Of a stretch of DNA of 64,000 nucleotides, positions 54,023-61,939 are shown in pieces. The notes under the pieces are model-generated. The model was not told the DNA's origin, ran no database searches, and saw nothing but the letters and a program-made list of their open reading frames with translations. The stretch lies in the NCBI GenBank assembly GCA_041392165.1, contig JAWKMN010000006.1, positions 124,001 through 188,000 of the forward strand, written 5' to 3'. Each line of letters begins with the position of its first letter. Position 1 is the first letter of the stretch. The translations under genes and the position numbers were made by a program. Source of the stretch: Arenibacter sp041392165. Lineage in GTDB: Bacteria; Bacteroidota; Bacteroidia; Flavobacteriales; Flavobacteriaceae.

Positions 54023-54964
54023 CTACATCAAAAATTTGGAACTAATGGAAGTATTGTGGTGTACCCTGTGCATTACATCGGCAAACAACTCGGCACAGCT
54101 TAATACCCTTATTTTTTTACTTTCCCTTTTTAAGGGGATGGAATCTGTTACTATAAGTTCCGACAGCTTGGATTTTTCAATCCTATCATAGGCATCCCCG
54201 GATAGAAGTGCGTGCGTGGTAATTGCCCTTACACTTACTGCTCCCCTGTCCATCATTAAATCTGCCGCTTTGGTCAAGGTTCCGGCCGTATCTACCATGT
54301 CATCTACCAAAACCACATTTTTCCCTTCAACATCCCCGATGAGCTCCATATGCGAGATTACATTGGCCTGGGCCCTTTGCTTGTAACAAATGACCACATC
54401 GCAACTAAGTGCCTTGGAATAAGCGTATGCCCTTTTGGATCCGCCCATATCCGGTGAGGCTATGGTAAGATCTTTAAGGTTAAGGCTGTTCAAATAAGGC
54501 AAAAACAAAGTGGACGCAAATAAATGGTCTACCGGTTTTTCAAAAAAACCTTGTATCTGATCGGCATGCAGGTCCATGGTAATGATACGGGTGGCACCGG
54601 CCGCCTCCAACATTTTAGCTACCAATTTGGCCGCTATGGGCACTCTGGGCTTGTCCTTTCTATCCTGTCTGGCCCAACCAAAATAAGGCATTACCGCGGT
54701 AATGTGCCTTGCCGACGCCCTTTTTGCGGCATCCAACATCAACAACATTTCCATCAAATTTTCAGAACTGGGATTTGTAGAGCCTATAATAAACACACGC
54801 ATTCCACGTACAGATTCCTCAAAGGATGGCTGAAACTCCCCGTCACTATATCTGGAAAAAATAACATTGCCCAAATTGGAACCAAAATGCTCCGCTATTT
54901 TTTCGGATAGCTTTGTACTTTGGGTACAGGTGAAAATTTTAGGCTCCGGCACTTGATATGGCAT
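54023..54964 (-). CDS. prs: Ribose-phosphate pyrophosphokinase
   Basis: A 313-residue PRPP synthase; start at ATG 54964 (MPYQVPEPKIFTC) because the upstream in-frame codons lack homology. Motifs: KIFTCTQSTKLSEKIAEHFG, GDLxxF-type loop in SRYSDGEFQ, the flexible loop RASARHITAVMPYFGWARQDRK, and the PRPP-binding VLVDDMVDTAGTLTKA. PRPP feeds purine, pyrimidine, histidine and NAD synthesis. Upstream on its strand is a TAAATTTG box (55016-55023). Confidence 0.96.
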   Translation of the reverse strand: MPYQVPEPKIFTCTQSTKLSEKIAEHFGSNLGNVIFSRYSDGEFQPSFEESVRGMRVFIIGSTNPSSENLMEMLLMLDAAKRASARHITAVMPYFGWARQDRKDKPRVPIAAKLVAKMLEAAGATRIITMDLHADQIQGFFEKPVDHLFASTLFLPYLNSLNLKDLTIASPDMGGSKRAYAYSKALSCDVVICYKQRAQANVISHMELIGDVEGKNVVLVDDMVDTAGTLTKAADLMMDRGAVSVRAITTHALLSGDAYDRIEKSKLSELIVTDSIPLKRESKKIRVLSCAELFADVMHRVHHNTSISSKFLM

Positions 54965-55064
54965 TGTTAATGTCTTGTTTATTAGTTTATTGGAACTCCT
55001 TTTTATAAGGAGGTGCAAATTTAGAAATTTATTTGGGTTGCTAAAGTATAAATCTTGTTATTTT

Positions 55065-55098
55065 TTTGGTGTAATAAAGAAAATATTTTTTAGTTTTG
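55065..55098 (+). promoter_or_regulatory. Putative tRNA-Leu promoter
   Basis: TTTG at 55065-55068 and, 22 nt later, TAGTTTTG at 55091-55098, an exact -7 box. It lies 68 nt before the mature tRNA-Leu 5' end. Confidence 0.5.
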
Positions 55099-55166
55099 CA
55101 GTCTCAATTAAATCGATGGTATTTATAAACCACTGGGATAATTGAAACCCAAGAAATAATTACCTT

Positions 55167-55246
55167 GCTCGAGTGGCGGAACTGGTAGACGCGCTGGATT
55201 CAAAATCCAGTTCTTCGGAGTGTGGGTTCGATTCCCACCTCGAGTA
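55167..55246 (+). tRNA. tRNA-Leu (anticodon CAA)
   Basis: Cloverleaf read by eye: acceptor GCTCGAG with CTCGAGT (G1:U72 wobble), D-arm GGCGGAACTGGTAGACGCG, anticodon stem CTGGA/TCCAG with loop TTCAAAA and anticodon CAA, a class II variable arm (TTCTTCGGAGT), T-arm GTGGG-TTCGATT-CCCAC and discriminator A. CCA is not encoded. 80 nt. Confidence 0.95.
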
Positions 55247-55249
55247 CTT

Positions 55250-55283
55250 AAAGGCCTTGACAGAAATGTTGAGGCCTTTTTTA
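55250..55283 (+). terminator. Terminator of tRNA-Leu
   Basis: AAAGGCCT (55250-55257) pairs with AGGCCTTT (55272-55279), followed by TTTTTA-like sequence, 4 nt after the tRNA. Confidence 0.75.
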
Positions 55284-55289
55284 TTGCCC

Positions 55290-55310
55290 AGGTACAACAT
55301 AGGTACAACA
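55290..55310. repeat. Tandem AGGTACAACA repeats next to the tRNA
   Basis: Two copies of AGGTACAACA (55290-55299, 55301-55310), 11-bp period. Short direct repeats just beyond a tRNA gene resemble arm-type binding sites of tyrosine integrases, but no integrase gene remains next to them. Confidence 0.4.
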
Positions 55311-55368
55311 ATTTAACTGGAACTATTTCTGGATGATTTAATATGAATAATTTTTATTAGAAAAAAGT

Positions 55369-55410
55369 GACTCATAATCAAGTTGTCCCTAGTTCGAGCC
55401 CAAGCGACCA
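55369..55410 (+). pseudogene. Degenerate tRNA 3' fragment (possible attachment-site remnant)
   Basis: GACTCATAATCAAGTTG, then CCCTAGTTCGAGCCC and GCGACCA read like the anticodon arm (anticodon position CAT), T-arm and 3' end of a tRNA, with mismatches in the T stem and no 5' half. Tandem tRNA 3' fragments are typical of integrated-element ends. The rest of the 55247-55583 gap holds the terminator and AGGTACAACA repeats. Confidence 0.45.
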
Positions 55411-55583
55411 TTTAATCACCTATCAGTTACAGTGAAATTATTGGAATTGTAGGCAATTCGGAAATAAGATGGGGATGCCACCTACATTTCGAAATCCTAA
55501 AATTTGACAACCATTTTGACCATTAAACTTTGTTTTAGCTGTGGACCGATTTAAAAATCCAGGGAACATGGCTTATCGATCTT

Positions 55584-56153
55584 TCATTTTGAAAGTTGCC
55601 TTTCCACCCTATAAAATGAACTTTTACTAATTTTAGCCTTGATACATGCCATACCAATCGCTACATCCATATGGTCGTATAGATGCTTGGCATAATGGTA
55701 TTTTTCAATAGTTTCCCGTTTTGACCCAGAAGGCCTACCCAAAAGTTTATTACGTTGACGGGCATTGTTCAAGCCGACTTTTGTTCTCTCACTTATAAGG
55801 TTGCGTTCGAATTCGGCAACAGCAGCAAAAATTTGAAGTAAAAATTTACCGTTTGCAGAATTAGTATTGAATTCGGGTTCGCTGAGGCTTTTAAAATGTA
55901 CTCCAGATTCATTGAACCGGTCGATAAGTTGTACCATGTTTTTTAGGGAACGGAATACCCTATCATTTTTATAGGTCAAGATAGTATCCCCTTTTCTCAT
56001 ATACTTCAGCATTTCATTCAAGCCCTTTCTATCGTCCCGAGTTCCACTTGCTATATCCGAATAGATTATTTCGCATCCGCTATTTTTCAACAGATCTATT
56101 TGAGATTCCAATTTTTGTTCCGGGGTGGAAACCCTCGCATATCCTATTACCAT
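55584..56153 (-). CDS. Serine recombinase (resolvase/invertase family)
   Basis: A 189-residue small serine recombinase. VIGYARVSTPEQKLESQ contains the catalytic Ser9, followed by RDDRKGLNEML, LTYKNDRVFRSLKNM, and AVAEFERNLISERTKVGLNNAR with the conserved Arg and long helix E; the C-terminal 45 residues form a helix-turn-helix (VAIGMACIKAKISKSSFYRVERQLSK). Such proteins resolve transposon cointegrates or invert DNA. No transposase is near, so it marks a degraded or partial mobile element just after the tRNA gene. Confidence 0.93.
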   Translation of the reverse strand: MVIGYARVSTPEQKLESQIDLLKNSGCEIIYSDIASGTRDDRKGLNEMLKYMRKGDTILTYKNDRVFRSLKNMVQLIDRFNESGVHFKSLSEPEFNTNSANGKFLLQIFAAVAEFERNLISERTKVGLNNARQRNKLLGRPSGSKRETIEKYHYAKHLYDHMDVAIGMACIKAKISKSSFYRVERQLSK

Positions 56154-56255
56154 ATTTAGTGCCGTAAAAGGTTAATTAACGAAACTAATAAAAAAGACCA
56201 GAAATGGGACAATACCCTCCAAGATTTTTCCCTCTGTGAAAACTGACACATAAAT

Positions 56256-56274
56256 AGGCCCTTTTATGGGACAG
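56256..56274. repeat. 19-bp direct repeat left of the Trk module, copy 1
   Basis: AGGCCCTTTTATGGGACAG, matching 16 of 19 positions with 60181-60199 in the same orientation. It lies in the 342-nt gap (56154-56495) between the recombinase and potassium-uptake genes, where TGGGACA also occurs at 56205-56211. A minus-strand frame of about 60 codons (56294-56482) in this gap has no recognised product. Confidence 0.45.
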
Positions 56275-56483
56275 TTGGTGCATCCCGACAGAACTATGCC
56301 AGCACTACTGGACTTACAACAAAAAGTGGACAATTAGAAAAGAGCCATGCCCCTTTTTGTTGATTGTACATTTCGATTTCAAATTCTTTTATTGTTTTAT
56401 TCTCCAATTTGGACGCCATATATAAAACAGTTTGTGCAAGCTTGTAAAAACTGAATAAATTTAAAAAAAAGCGAATAATCACC

Positions 56484-56491
56484 TATTTTTG
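56484..56491 (+). promoter_or_regulatory. -7 promoter box (TATTTTTG) just before the TrkH gene
   Basis: Exact TAnnTTTG match ending 4 nt before ATG 56496, the same distance as at panD, which would give a leaderless or near-leaderless message. Confidence 0.4.
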
Positions 56492-56495
56492 TTGA

Positions 56496-58244
56496 ATGAA
56501 TTTTGATTTAAGAAAATTATATAAAACTGCATTTTGGGCGAGCGTTCTAGGGATGTTTGCCTTTATTTTTCATTTCGGTTTTACGCAAACAGTTTTAGGC
56601 CAACAAATCATTGATACTTTTTACTTCGTTGTCATTGCCATAGGATTATTCTCCACGTTTGCAAGATATTTTGAAAATCCTATTCTTTTAAAGCGAAAGG
56701 TAGCCTTCTTTGATTTTCTTTCGGTTGCCTACACGCTGTACATTTTTTACATGTACCTATTTGTGGGTGAGGCATTTAAAACAGATTTGGTTTTGGAAAA
56801 CCCATTTTGGGTCGTTTTAGCAGTTATTTTGACATTCATTAGGGAGTTTTCAGAGCTAAAATTAGATTTAAATCGAACTTATCTTAACCCTGCCCAATTG
56901 TTCATTTTGAGTTTTTTGACCATCATCCTTTTGGGTTCGTTATTGTTAATGTTGCCAAAAGCAACTCACGATGGCATTTCGTTTATTGATGCGTTGTTTA
57001 CATCTACAAGTGCGGTCTGTGTTACAGGTTTAATAGTTGTAGACACAGGGACTTATTTTACAATTTTTGGACAATCCATTATTATGTTTCTTATTCAAGT
57101 TGGTGGTTTGGGTATTTTGACTTTTGCCAGTTACTTTAGTTATTTCTTTAAAGGAGGAAGTACTTATGAAAACCAATTGACTTTGAGCGAAATGACAAAT
57201 TCACAAAAGGTTGGTGATGTTTTTAAAACCTTAAAAAATGTCATCATCATCACTGCAACAGTTGAATTTAGTGCTGCACTGCTCATCTTTTTTTCATTGG
57301 ACACTTCGTTAATAAGCAATTATGCGGACCAAGCATTTTTCTCACTATTTCATGCAATTTCGGCCTTTTGTAATGCTGGATTTTCTACTTTGAGCAATAG
57401 TATTTATGAAACAGGCTTCCGGTTTAATTACACCTTACAATTGGTCATTATCGCAACCTTTGTTCTGGGAGGTTTGGGCTTCCCAATTGTTGTAAATCTT
57501 CTCAACTACGTCAAACATAAGTTTCAAAATCTATTCCGTTTTCAATCCACAAATAAAACCTATAAACCTTGGGTGTTGAACATCAATAGCCGTATTACAT
57601 TGATCACAACTTTATCACTTACAGCTATCGCCTTTATTCTTTTTTTAATTTTGGAATATAACAATACATTGGCTGAACATTCCGTGTATGGAAAAATTGT
57701 AAACGCTTTATTTGGAGCAGCAACGCCTAGGACAGCTGGTTTTAATTCGGTAGACATGACAGCATTAACATTTCCAACGGTAATGATAATAATTTTATTA
57801 ATGTGGATCGGTGCATCACCGGCCTCAACAGGCGGTGGTATAAAAACCAGTACCTTTGCCATAGCTACATTAAATATTATAAGTTTGGCAAAAGGAAAGC
57901 ATAGAATTGAAGTTTTTAGAAGGGAAATTGCCGATATTTCGGTAAGACGGGCTTTTGCAACCATAACACTTTCATTAATTGTTATTGGTTCCGGGATAAT
58001 TCTTATTGCCATTTTTGATCCAGAAAAAGGTCTATTGAATATTGCCTTCGAGAGTTTTTCAGCTTACAGTACAGTGGGTTTAAGTTTAGGTATTACAGAA
58101 AGTTTGAGTACTCCGAGCAAACTTATTGTTATTGTTATTATGTTTGTTGGTAGAGTGAGTATGCTTTCTATAATGGTAGCCATCTTTAAGAAGATAAAAC
58201 ATAAAAATTATCGATACCCAAGCGAGGAAATTACAATCAACTAA
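56496..58244 (+). CDS. TrkH/KtrB-type potassium uptake membrane subunit
   Basis: A 582-residue ion-channel subunit. Four pore repeats are visible through their Gly filter signatures: TSTSAVCVTGLIVV, SAFCNAGFSTLSN, TPRTAGFNSVDMT and ESFSAYSTVGLSLG. Each repeat has two helices around a short pore helix; three or four additional helices precede the first repeat, making it longer than KtrB (about 450), as is common in Bacteroidota. It takes up K+ (with Na+ or H+) with the following TrkA/KtrA gate, 9 nt away. Confidence 0.94.
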   Translation: MNFDLRKLYKTAFWASVLGMFAFIFHFGFTQTVLGQQIIDTFYFVVIAIGLFSTFARYFENPILLKRKVAFFDFLSVAYTLYIFYMYLFVGEAFKTDLVLENPFWVVLAVILTFIREFSELKLDLNRTYLNPAQLFILSFLTIILLGSLLLMLPKATHDGISFIDALFTSTSAVCVTGLIVVDTGTYFTIFGQSIIMFLIQVGGLGILTFASYFSYFFKGGSTYENQLTLSEMTNSQKVGDVFKTLKNVIIITATVEFSAALLIFFSLDTSLISNYADQAFFSLFHAISAFCNAGFSTLSNSIYETGFRFNYTLQLVIIATFVLGGLGFPIVVNLLNYVKHKFQNLFRFQSTNKTYKPWVLNINSRITLITTLSLTAIAFILFLILEYNNTLAEHSVYGKIVNALFGAATPRTAGFNSVDMTALTFPTVMIIILLMWIGASPASTGGGIKTSTFAIATLNIISLAKGKHRIEVFRREIADISVRRAFATITLSLIVIGSGIILIAIFDPEKGLLNIAFESFSAYSTVGLSLGITESLSTPSKLIVIVIMFVGRVSMLSIMVAIFKKIKHKNYRYPSEEITIN

Positions 58245-58253
58245 AAAAAAGAA

Positions 58254-58937
58254 ATGAAATATATAATTGTTGGTCTAGGAGGTTTTGGAGCTTCTTTAGC
58301 AGAAAAATTGACCGCACAAGGAAATGAAGTCATTGGAATAGATAATAAAATGGATAAAGTGGATTCGTTCAAAGAAAAGATATCACATACCATTTGCATG
58401 GATGCCACGGACGAATTTACGGTTTCTGGTCTGCCACTTAAAGAAACGGACATCGTTATAATTGCCATAGGCGAAGACCAAGGCGCCAATATAATGACTA
58501 CAGCACTATTTAAAAATTTTCAGGTAAAACGTTTAATTAGTAGAGCCATTAACCCATTACACGAAAAAGTATTAATAGCCATTGGAGTTGATGAAATTGT
58601 ACATCCCGAAGAAGAAACGGCAGAACGTTGGGCAAAAAAACTATGCTTGACCAACGTGGTAGATTCATTTCAATTAAATGATGACTTTAGTATTATTGAA
58701 ATAAATATACCAAAAAAATACATAGGTCAGACTATTAGGGAAATTCAATTACGTAGAAAATACAACATTTTAGCATTGACCACTATAAAGAAGACAGAAG
58801 TAAAAAGCGTGGTTGGCAAAACCCATAACGAAGATAGGGTACAAGGCGTAGCTTCACCAGATACCGTTCTTGAAGAATATGATATTTTGGTTGTCTATGG
58901 CGCAAACGCGGACTTAAGAAAATTCACCAACCAATAA
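58254..58937 (+). CDS. TrkA/KtrA-type potassium channel gating subunit
   Basis: A 227-residue RCK protein, single unit (RCK_N plus RCK_C) like KtrA and half the size of TrkA. The nucleotide-binding fold is seen in IIVGLGGFGASLAEKLTAQGNEVIGID (GxGxxG and the Asp at the end of strand 2); the C-terminal RCK_C part starts near FSIIEINIPKKYIGQ. It forms a ring beneath the membrane subunit and gates it by binding ATP/ADP or NAD(H). Co-transcribed with the upstream membrane-subunit gene. Confidence 0.93.
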   Translation: MKYIIVGLGGFGASLAEKLTAQGNEVIGIDNKMDKVDSFKEKISHTICMDATDEFTVSGLPLKETDIVIIAIGEDQGANIMTTALFKNFQVKRLISRAINPLHEKVLIAIGVDEIVHPEEETAERWAKKLCLTNVVDSFQLNDDFSIIEINIPKKYIGQTIREIQLRRKYNILALTTIKKTEVKSVVGKTHNEDRVQGVASPDTVLEEYDILVVYGANADLRKFTNQ

Positions 58938-59309
58938 AATGAAAATAAGTTAACAACTATTTTTAATATAAATTTGTCTGTTTTTATCTCTGATGAAAAC
59001 AAACAAATAACGATGATTCCTTCAATAAGTGATGAGCAAAAAAAAATAACCTTAGGAAAAGAGGAGCTTGCTAAGTGCTTAAGCAAAATATCTATATAAA
59101 AGTAAGGTCAGTTTAAACCGAAAAATAAGTTTGTAGAAACTACTAATTTTTATATTCTGGACTTTTATAAAAGTATAAATAAAGTATAGTTTATTCTCTA
59201 TAGCCACGAACGTTTTATTGGACCGGCCATTTTTATTCTTAACTTACTTCTTACTTAGCACGCTAAAATAATCGATGAGTTAATTGAATAATAAATTAGG
59301 CTTGAATAT
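58938..59309. other. 372-nt AT-rich gap
   Basis: Between the TrkA and DUF3124 genes. It contains a 28-codon frame (59013-59099, MIPSISDEQKKITLGKEEL...) with no recognised family or ribosome site; I do not call it a gene. No hairpin or repeat stands out. Confidence 0.5.
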
Positions 59310-59828
59310 ATGAGAACAATATATAAGATTTTAATAGTTGTATTTTTTTTGTCAGCGGCATCCTGTGTAGAAACGAACCCCAATAAAGATGCGGAACAAT
59401 TACTTGATAGCCATCAAATCTCAGAAAACAGGACGGCTTTGGTAATGGGCGATGTAAATCAAACGGTTTACATACCGATATATTCCGAAATCTATAATCG
59501 CACCAAGGATGCTAAAGTATTGTTGACTGCTACCTTGAGTATCCGTAATACAAGTGAGGCAGACACTTTGTTCCTAAGTCGAGTAGACTACTTCAATACC
59601 GAGGGTGCTTTGGTAAGACGATATCTCGAACAGTCTATTTATCTGAAGCCCTTGGAAACTATAGATTATGTAATTGAGGAAAAAGATGGCGAGGGCGGTA
59701 CAGGCGCAAACTTTTTGATAGATTGGTATGCCGAAAGGCCATTGAACCCCTTGTTTCAAGCGGTAATGTTGGGTGCTGTAAGTAATCAGGCATTTTCGTT
59801 TACCACCGAGGGAGTCATTGTCAAGTAA
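59310..59828 (+). CDS. DUF3124 lipoprotein
   Basis: A 172-residue lipoprotein: RTIYKILIVVFFLSAASCVETN puts the lipidated Cys at residue 20. The body (QTVYIPIYSEIYNRTKDAKVLLTATLSIRNTS, VDYFNTEGALVRRYLEQSIYLKPLETIDYVIEE, GGTGANFLIDW) fits DUF3124, a family of small secreted beta-proteins of unknown role found in marine bacteria. Downstream of the potassium system but separated by 372 nt, so its link to it is unclear. Confidence 0.85.
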   Translation: MRTIYKILIVVFFLSAASCVETNPNKDAEQLLDSHQISENRTALVMGDVNQTVYIPIYSEIYNRTKDAKVLLTATLSIRNTSEADTLFLSRVDYFNTEGALVRRYLEQSIYLKPLETIDYVIEEKDGEGGTGANFLIDWYAERPLNPLFQAVMLGAVSNQAFSFTTEGVIVK

Positions 59829-60180
59829 TTGGAGTATTAGTTGGGTAGGCGTATCTAGGAAATTTTTTTAGTGATCCGCAACATATTATAGCTAAATCCA
59901 AGTAGAGATTGCTTGCCTCTCCTAGTAGAATAAATATTAGTAGATATTTTACTCAAAAAGGAATATACCTGTTTCAGGACCCGATTATAACAATATGATT
60001 ATAAATGAAAAATTGAGCCTTAATTTAAAATAGGTCGTTCAATTATCTAGCTTTTTGTCCTTACTTTGAAATTATATTTTAACCATATTATAAAAATGGC
60101 AACGAATATTCTCTTGAAATTGGCCACGTAAAACGAACCATTTTTGGTACTACACCAACTTTATCCATTCGCTCTTTTAT

Positions 60181-60199
60181 GGGCCTTTTTAAGGGACAG
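60181..60199. repeat. 19-bp direct repeat right of the Trk module, copy 2
   Basis: GGGCCTTTTTAAGGGACAG, direct orientation, 16 of 19 matching 56256-56274. It sits in the 426-nt gap (59829-60254) upstream of the ArsR gene; the rest of that gap is AT-rich without a recognised gene. Confidence 0.45.
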
Positions 60200-60217
60200 T
60201 AATTTTAACGTATTTTA

Positions 60218-60233
60218 GTATTTGCTTAAATAC
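60218..60233 (+). promoter_or_regulatory. Putative ArsR-family operator
   Basis: GTATTTGCTTAAATAC: a perfect 6-bp dyad with 4-nt centre, 22 nt before the ArsR start and just upstream of a -7-like TATCTTTA (60243-60250). The position overlaps the expected -33 region, suiting autorepression by the adjacent regulator. Confidence 0.6.
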
Positions 60234-60254
60234 AAAAAAAGATATCTTTATACT

Positions 60255-60623
60255 ATGGAAAATCAACCATGTATAAGACTAGAAGCGAATGCAAAACAGA
60301 TAATGGACTGTAGGACATCTATTGGGGAATTGGATGGTTCCCTGGCATTGATTTCCGAGGTTTTAAATTTAGCGGGAAACAAAGTTCGCCTTCAGATTCT
60401 TTATTTGCTTCAAAAAGAAGGAAGACTATGTGTTTGTGATTTAAGCGATATTTTGGAAATGAACGTTTCCGCAATTTCCCAACACTTGAGAAAATTGAGG
60501 GATAGAGATATTGTATACACTACTAAAGAGGCACAGACCGTTTTCTATTCGCTAAATAAGGACAAATCCTTCATAATGACACCTATATTTGAAATGGTAA
60601 AGGACAATAAAGTATTGGTATAA
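60255..60623 (+). CDS. ArsR/SmtB-family metal-responsive repressor
   Basis: A 122-residue winged-helix repressor. I choose ATG 60255 (MENQPCIRLEAN), since an earlier in-frame ATG overlaps the operator. The recognition-helix region SAISQHLRKLRDR and the metal-site segment RLCVCDLSDIL are the family core; Cys59 and Cys61 resemble the ELCVCD thiolate site of ArsR/CadC, and Cys6 and Cys19 could add N-terminal ligands as in CadC. It probably releases the operator on binding a soft metal such as mercury. First gene of the metal module, 3 nt before MerTP. Confidence 0.93.
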   Translation: MENQPCIRLEANAKQIMDCRTSIGELDGSLALISEVLNLAGNKVRLQILYLLQKEGRLCVCDLSDILEMNVSAISQHLRKLRDRDIVYTTKEAQTVFYSLNKDKSFIMTPIFEMVKDNKVLV

Positions 60624-60626
60624 AGA

Positions 60627-61220
60627 ATGAAGCACAATAAAAAATTGATAGGCACATCTCTACTTACGGCGACAACGGCATCATTATGCTGTATTTCTCC
60701 CGTATTGGCAATGTTGGCCGGAACAAGTGGTATAGCATCCACATTTTCGTGGATTAATCCTTTTAGACCGTACTTGATTGGTCTAACGGTTCTAGTTTTG
60801 GTCTTTGAGTGGTATCAACGGTTGCGGCCAAGGACGCAAGAAGAGTTGGAATGCGCTTGTGATGAAGATGAAAAAACATCGTTTTGGCAATCCAAGAAAT
60901 TCCTAGGGATAGTTACCGTATTTGCGGCCATAATGCTGGCGTTTCCCTATTATTCCTCCGTGTTCTATCCACAGAACAAAACAAACGACACCCCTACCAT
61001 GTCCAACAATATAAGAGAAATCACGGTGGATGTAAAAGGAATGACCTGCCTAGGGTGCGAAGCCCATGTTGAAAGTGAGATAAACAAGTTGGACGGAATA
61101 TTTAACGTCAAGGCCGATTTCGAAAAAGCGAATACCGTCATAAAATTCGACCATGCAAAAGTCGATGCAGGAAAGATTGAAGAGGCAATCTTAAAAACTG
61201 GATATAAAATAGTGAAGTAA
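60627..61220 (+). CDS. merTP: Mercuric transport fusion protein MerTP
   Basis: A 197-residue fusion of MerT and MerP. The N-terminal membrane part has the Cys-Cys pair in TASLCCISPVLAML, as in MerT, then a loop with CACDE (second Cys pair) and a further helix. The C-terminal 70 residues are a heavy-metal-associated domain: VDVKGMTCLGCEAHVESEINKL carries the GMTCxxC metal site. It brings Hg(II) from the periplasm into the cytosol. No mercuric reductase (merA) gene is seen within the window. Overlaps the next gene at base 61220. Confidence 0.9.
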   Translation: MKHNKKLIGTSLLTATTASLCCISPVLAMLAGTSGIASTFSWINPFRPYLIGLTVLVLVFEWYQRLRPRTQEELECACDEDEKTSFWQSKKFLGIVTVFAAIMLAFPYYSSVFYPQNKTNDTPTMSNNIREITVDVKGMTCLGCEAHVESEINKLDGIFNVKADFEKANTVIKFDHAKVDAGKIEEAILKTGYKIVK

Positions 61221-61426
61221 TGGAGATACAGTTCGAATCTACGATTTTCTGTCCTAGTTGCGGACACCAAAAAATAGAGGAAATGCCAACAACGGCATGT
61301 CAATTCTTTTATGAATGTGAGAGTTGCAAAACGGTGCTGAAACCAAAAGAAGGAGATTGTTGTGTTTATTGTTCTTACGGAACTGTATCTTGTCCGCCGA
61401 TTCAAGAAAACAAAAGTTGTTGCTGA
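61220..61426 (+). CDS. Small Cys-rich GDCCVYCSYGT-motif protein
   Basis: A 68-residue protein with nine or more Cys in pairs: CPSCGHQ, YECESCKTVLK, GDCCVYCSYGTVSCPPIQ and a terminal SCC. The central motif is a recurring feature of small proteins beside merTP and metal-resistance genes in Bacteroidota. It probably binds metal ions (Hg or Zn) as a zinc-ribbon-like scavenger, though this is inference. Starts at the last base of the merTP stop. Confidence 0.85.
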   Translation: MEIQFESTIFCPSCGHQKIEEMPTTACQFFYECESCKTVLKPKEGDCCVYCSYGTVSCPPIQENKSCC

Positions 61427-61461
61427 AAAGACAACACTCTAAAAAATGATATATTAGGAAA

Positions 61462-61872
61462 ATGCAAACGGAAGAAGAAATCCTAAAAATAAAAAAGGTG
61501 AAAAATACCGCAGTTAGAACTGTGGTTTTACGCCATCTTTTAAGCCATGAAAAAGCCCAATCGCTAAAGGATATCGAAAACGCATTGGCATATACTGACA
61601 GAAGTTCTATTTTTAGAACATTAAAGACTTTTGAGGAAAACAAAGTAATTCACAGTATTGAAGATGGCTCTGGAATGACCAAATATGCAGTTTGCGCTGA
61701 AGGTTGCAATTGCGACCCAATAGATTTGCACTATCATTTTTATTGTACTAACTGTGACAAAACGTTTTGTCTTTTCGACATTCCTATTCCCAATATTCAA
61801 CTTCCAAAAAATTTCAAGTTGCAACAAGCAAATATGGTCGTGAAAGGCTTGTGCGACAACTGCAACAGATAA
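61462..61872 (+). CDS. Fur-family transcriptional regulator (Zur/PerR-like)
   Basis: A 136-residue Fur-family protein: N-terminal winged helix (NTAVRTVVLRHLLSHEKAQSLKDIENAL, DRSSIFRTLKTFEENKVIH), metal region with LHYHFYCTNCDKTFCL, and a terminal GLCDNCNR giving two CxxC zinc sites. It lacks the extended His-rich start of iron-sensing Fur. The co-directional metal genes and downstream receptor gene suggest control of metal uptake; the metal is not determined. Confidence 0.88.
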   Translation: MQTEEEILKIKKVKNTAVRTVVLRHLLSHEKAQSLKDIENALAYTDRSSIFRTLKTFEENKVIHSIEDGSGMTKYAVCAEGCNCDPIDLHYHFYCTNCDKTFCLFDIPIPNIQLPKNFKLQQANMVVKGLCDNCNR

Positions 61873-61939
61873 TCTTTGCAATCGAGTTGCACTAAAAGCT
61901 AAATACATTTGCAATATTCTTAAAAACCAGAATTAGCAA

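Noticed and set aside
55123..55311. Minus-strand frame of about 62 codons across the tRNA-Leu gene
   Set aside because: It is the antisense of the tRNA and its terminator and encodes no recognised protein.
56294..56482. Minus-strand frame of 62 codons upstream of the TrkH gene
   Set aside because: Composition is weak, with a signal-like run but no continuing domain; probably a chance frame or a remnant too degraded to name.
59013..59099. 28-codon frame in the gap after the TrkA gene
   Set aside because: No ribosome site, no family, and length within chance expectation in AT-rich DNA.
60082..60204. Minus-strand reading frame in the gap before the ArsR gene (about 37 codons)
   Set aside because: No similarity or ribosome site; part of it is the 19-bp repeat.
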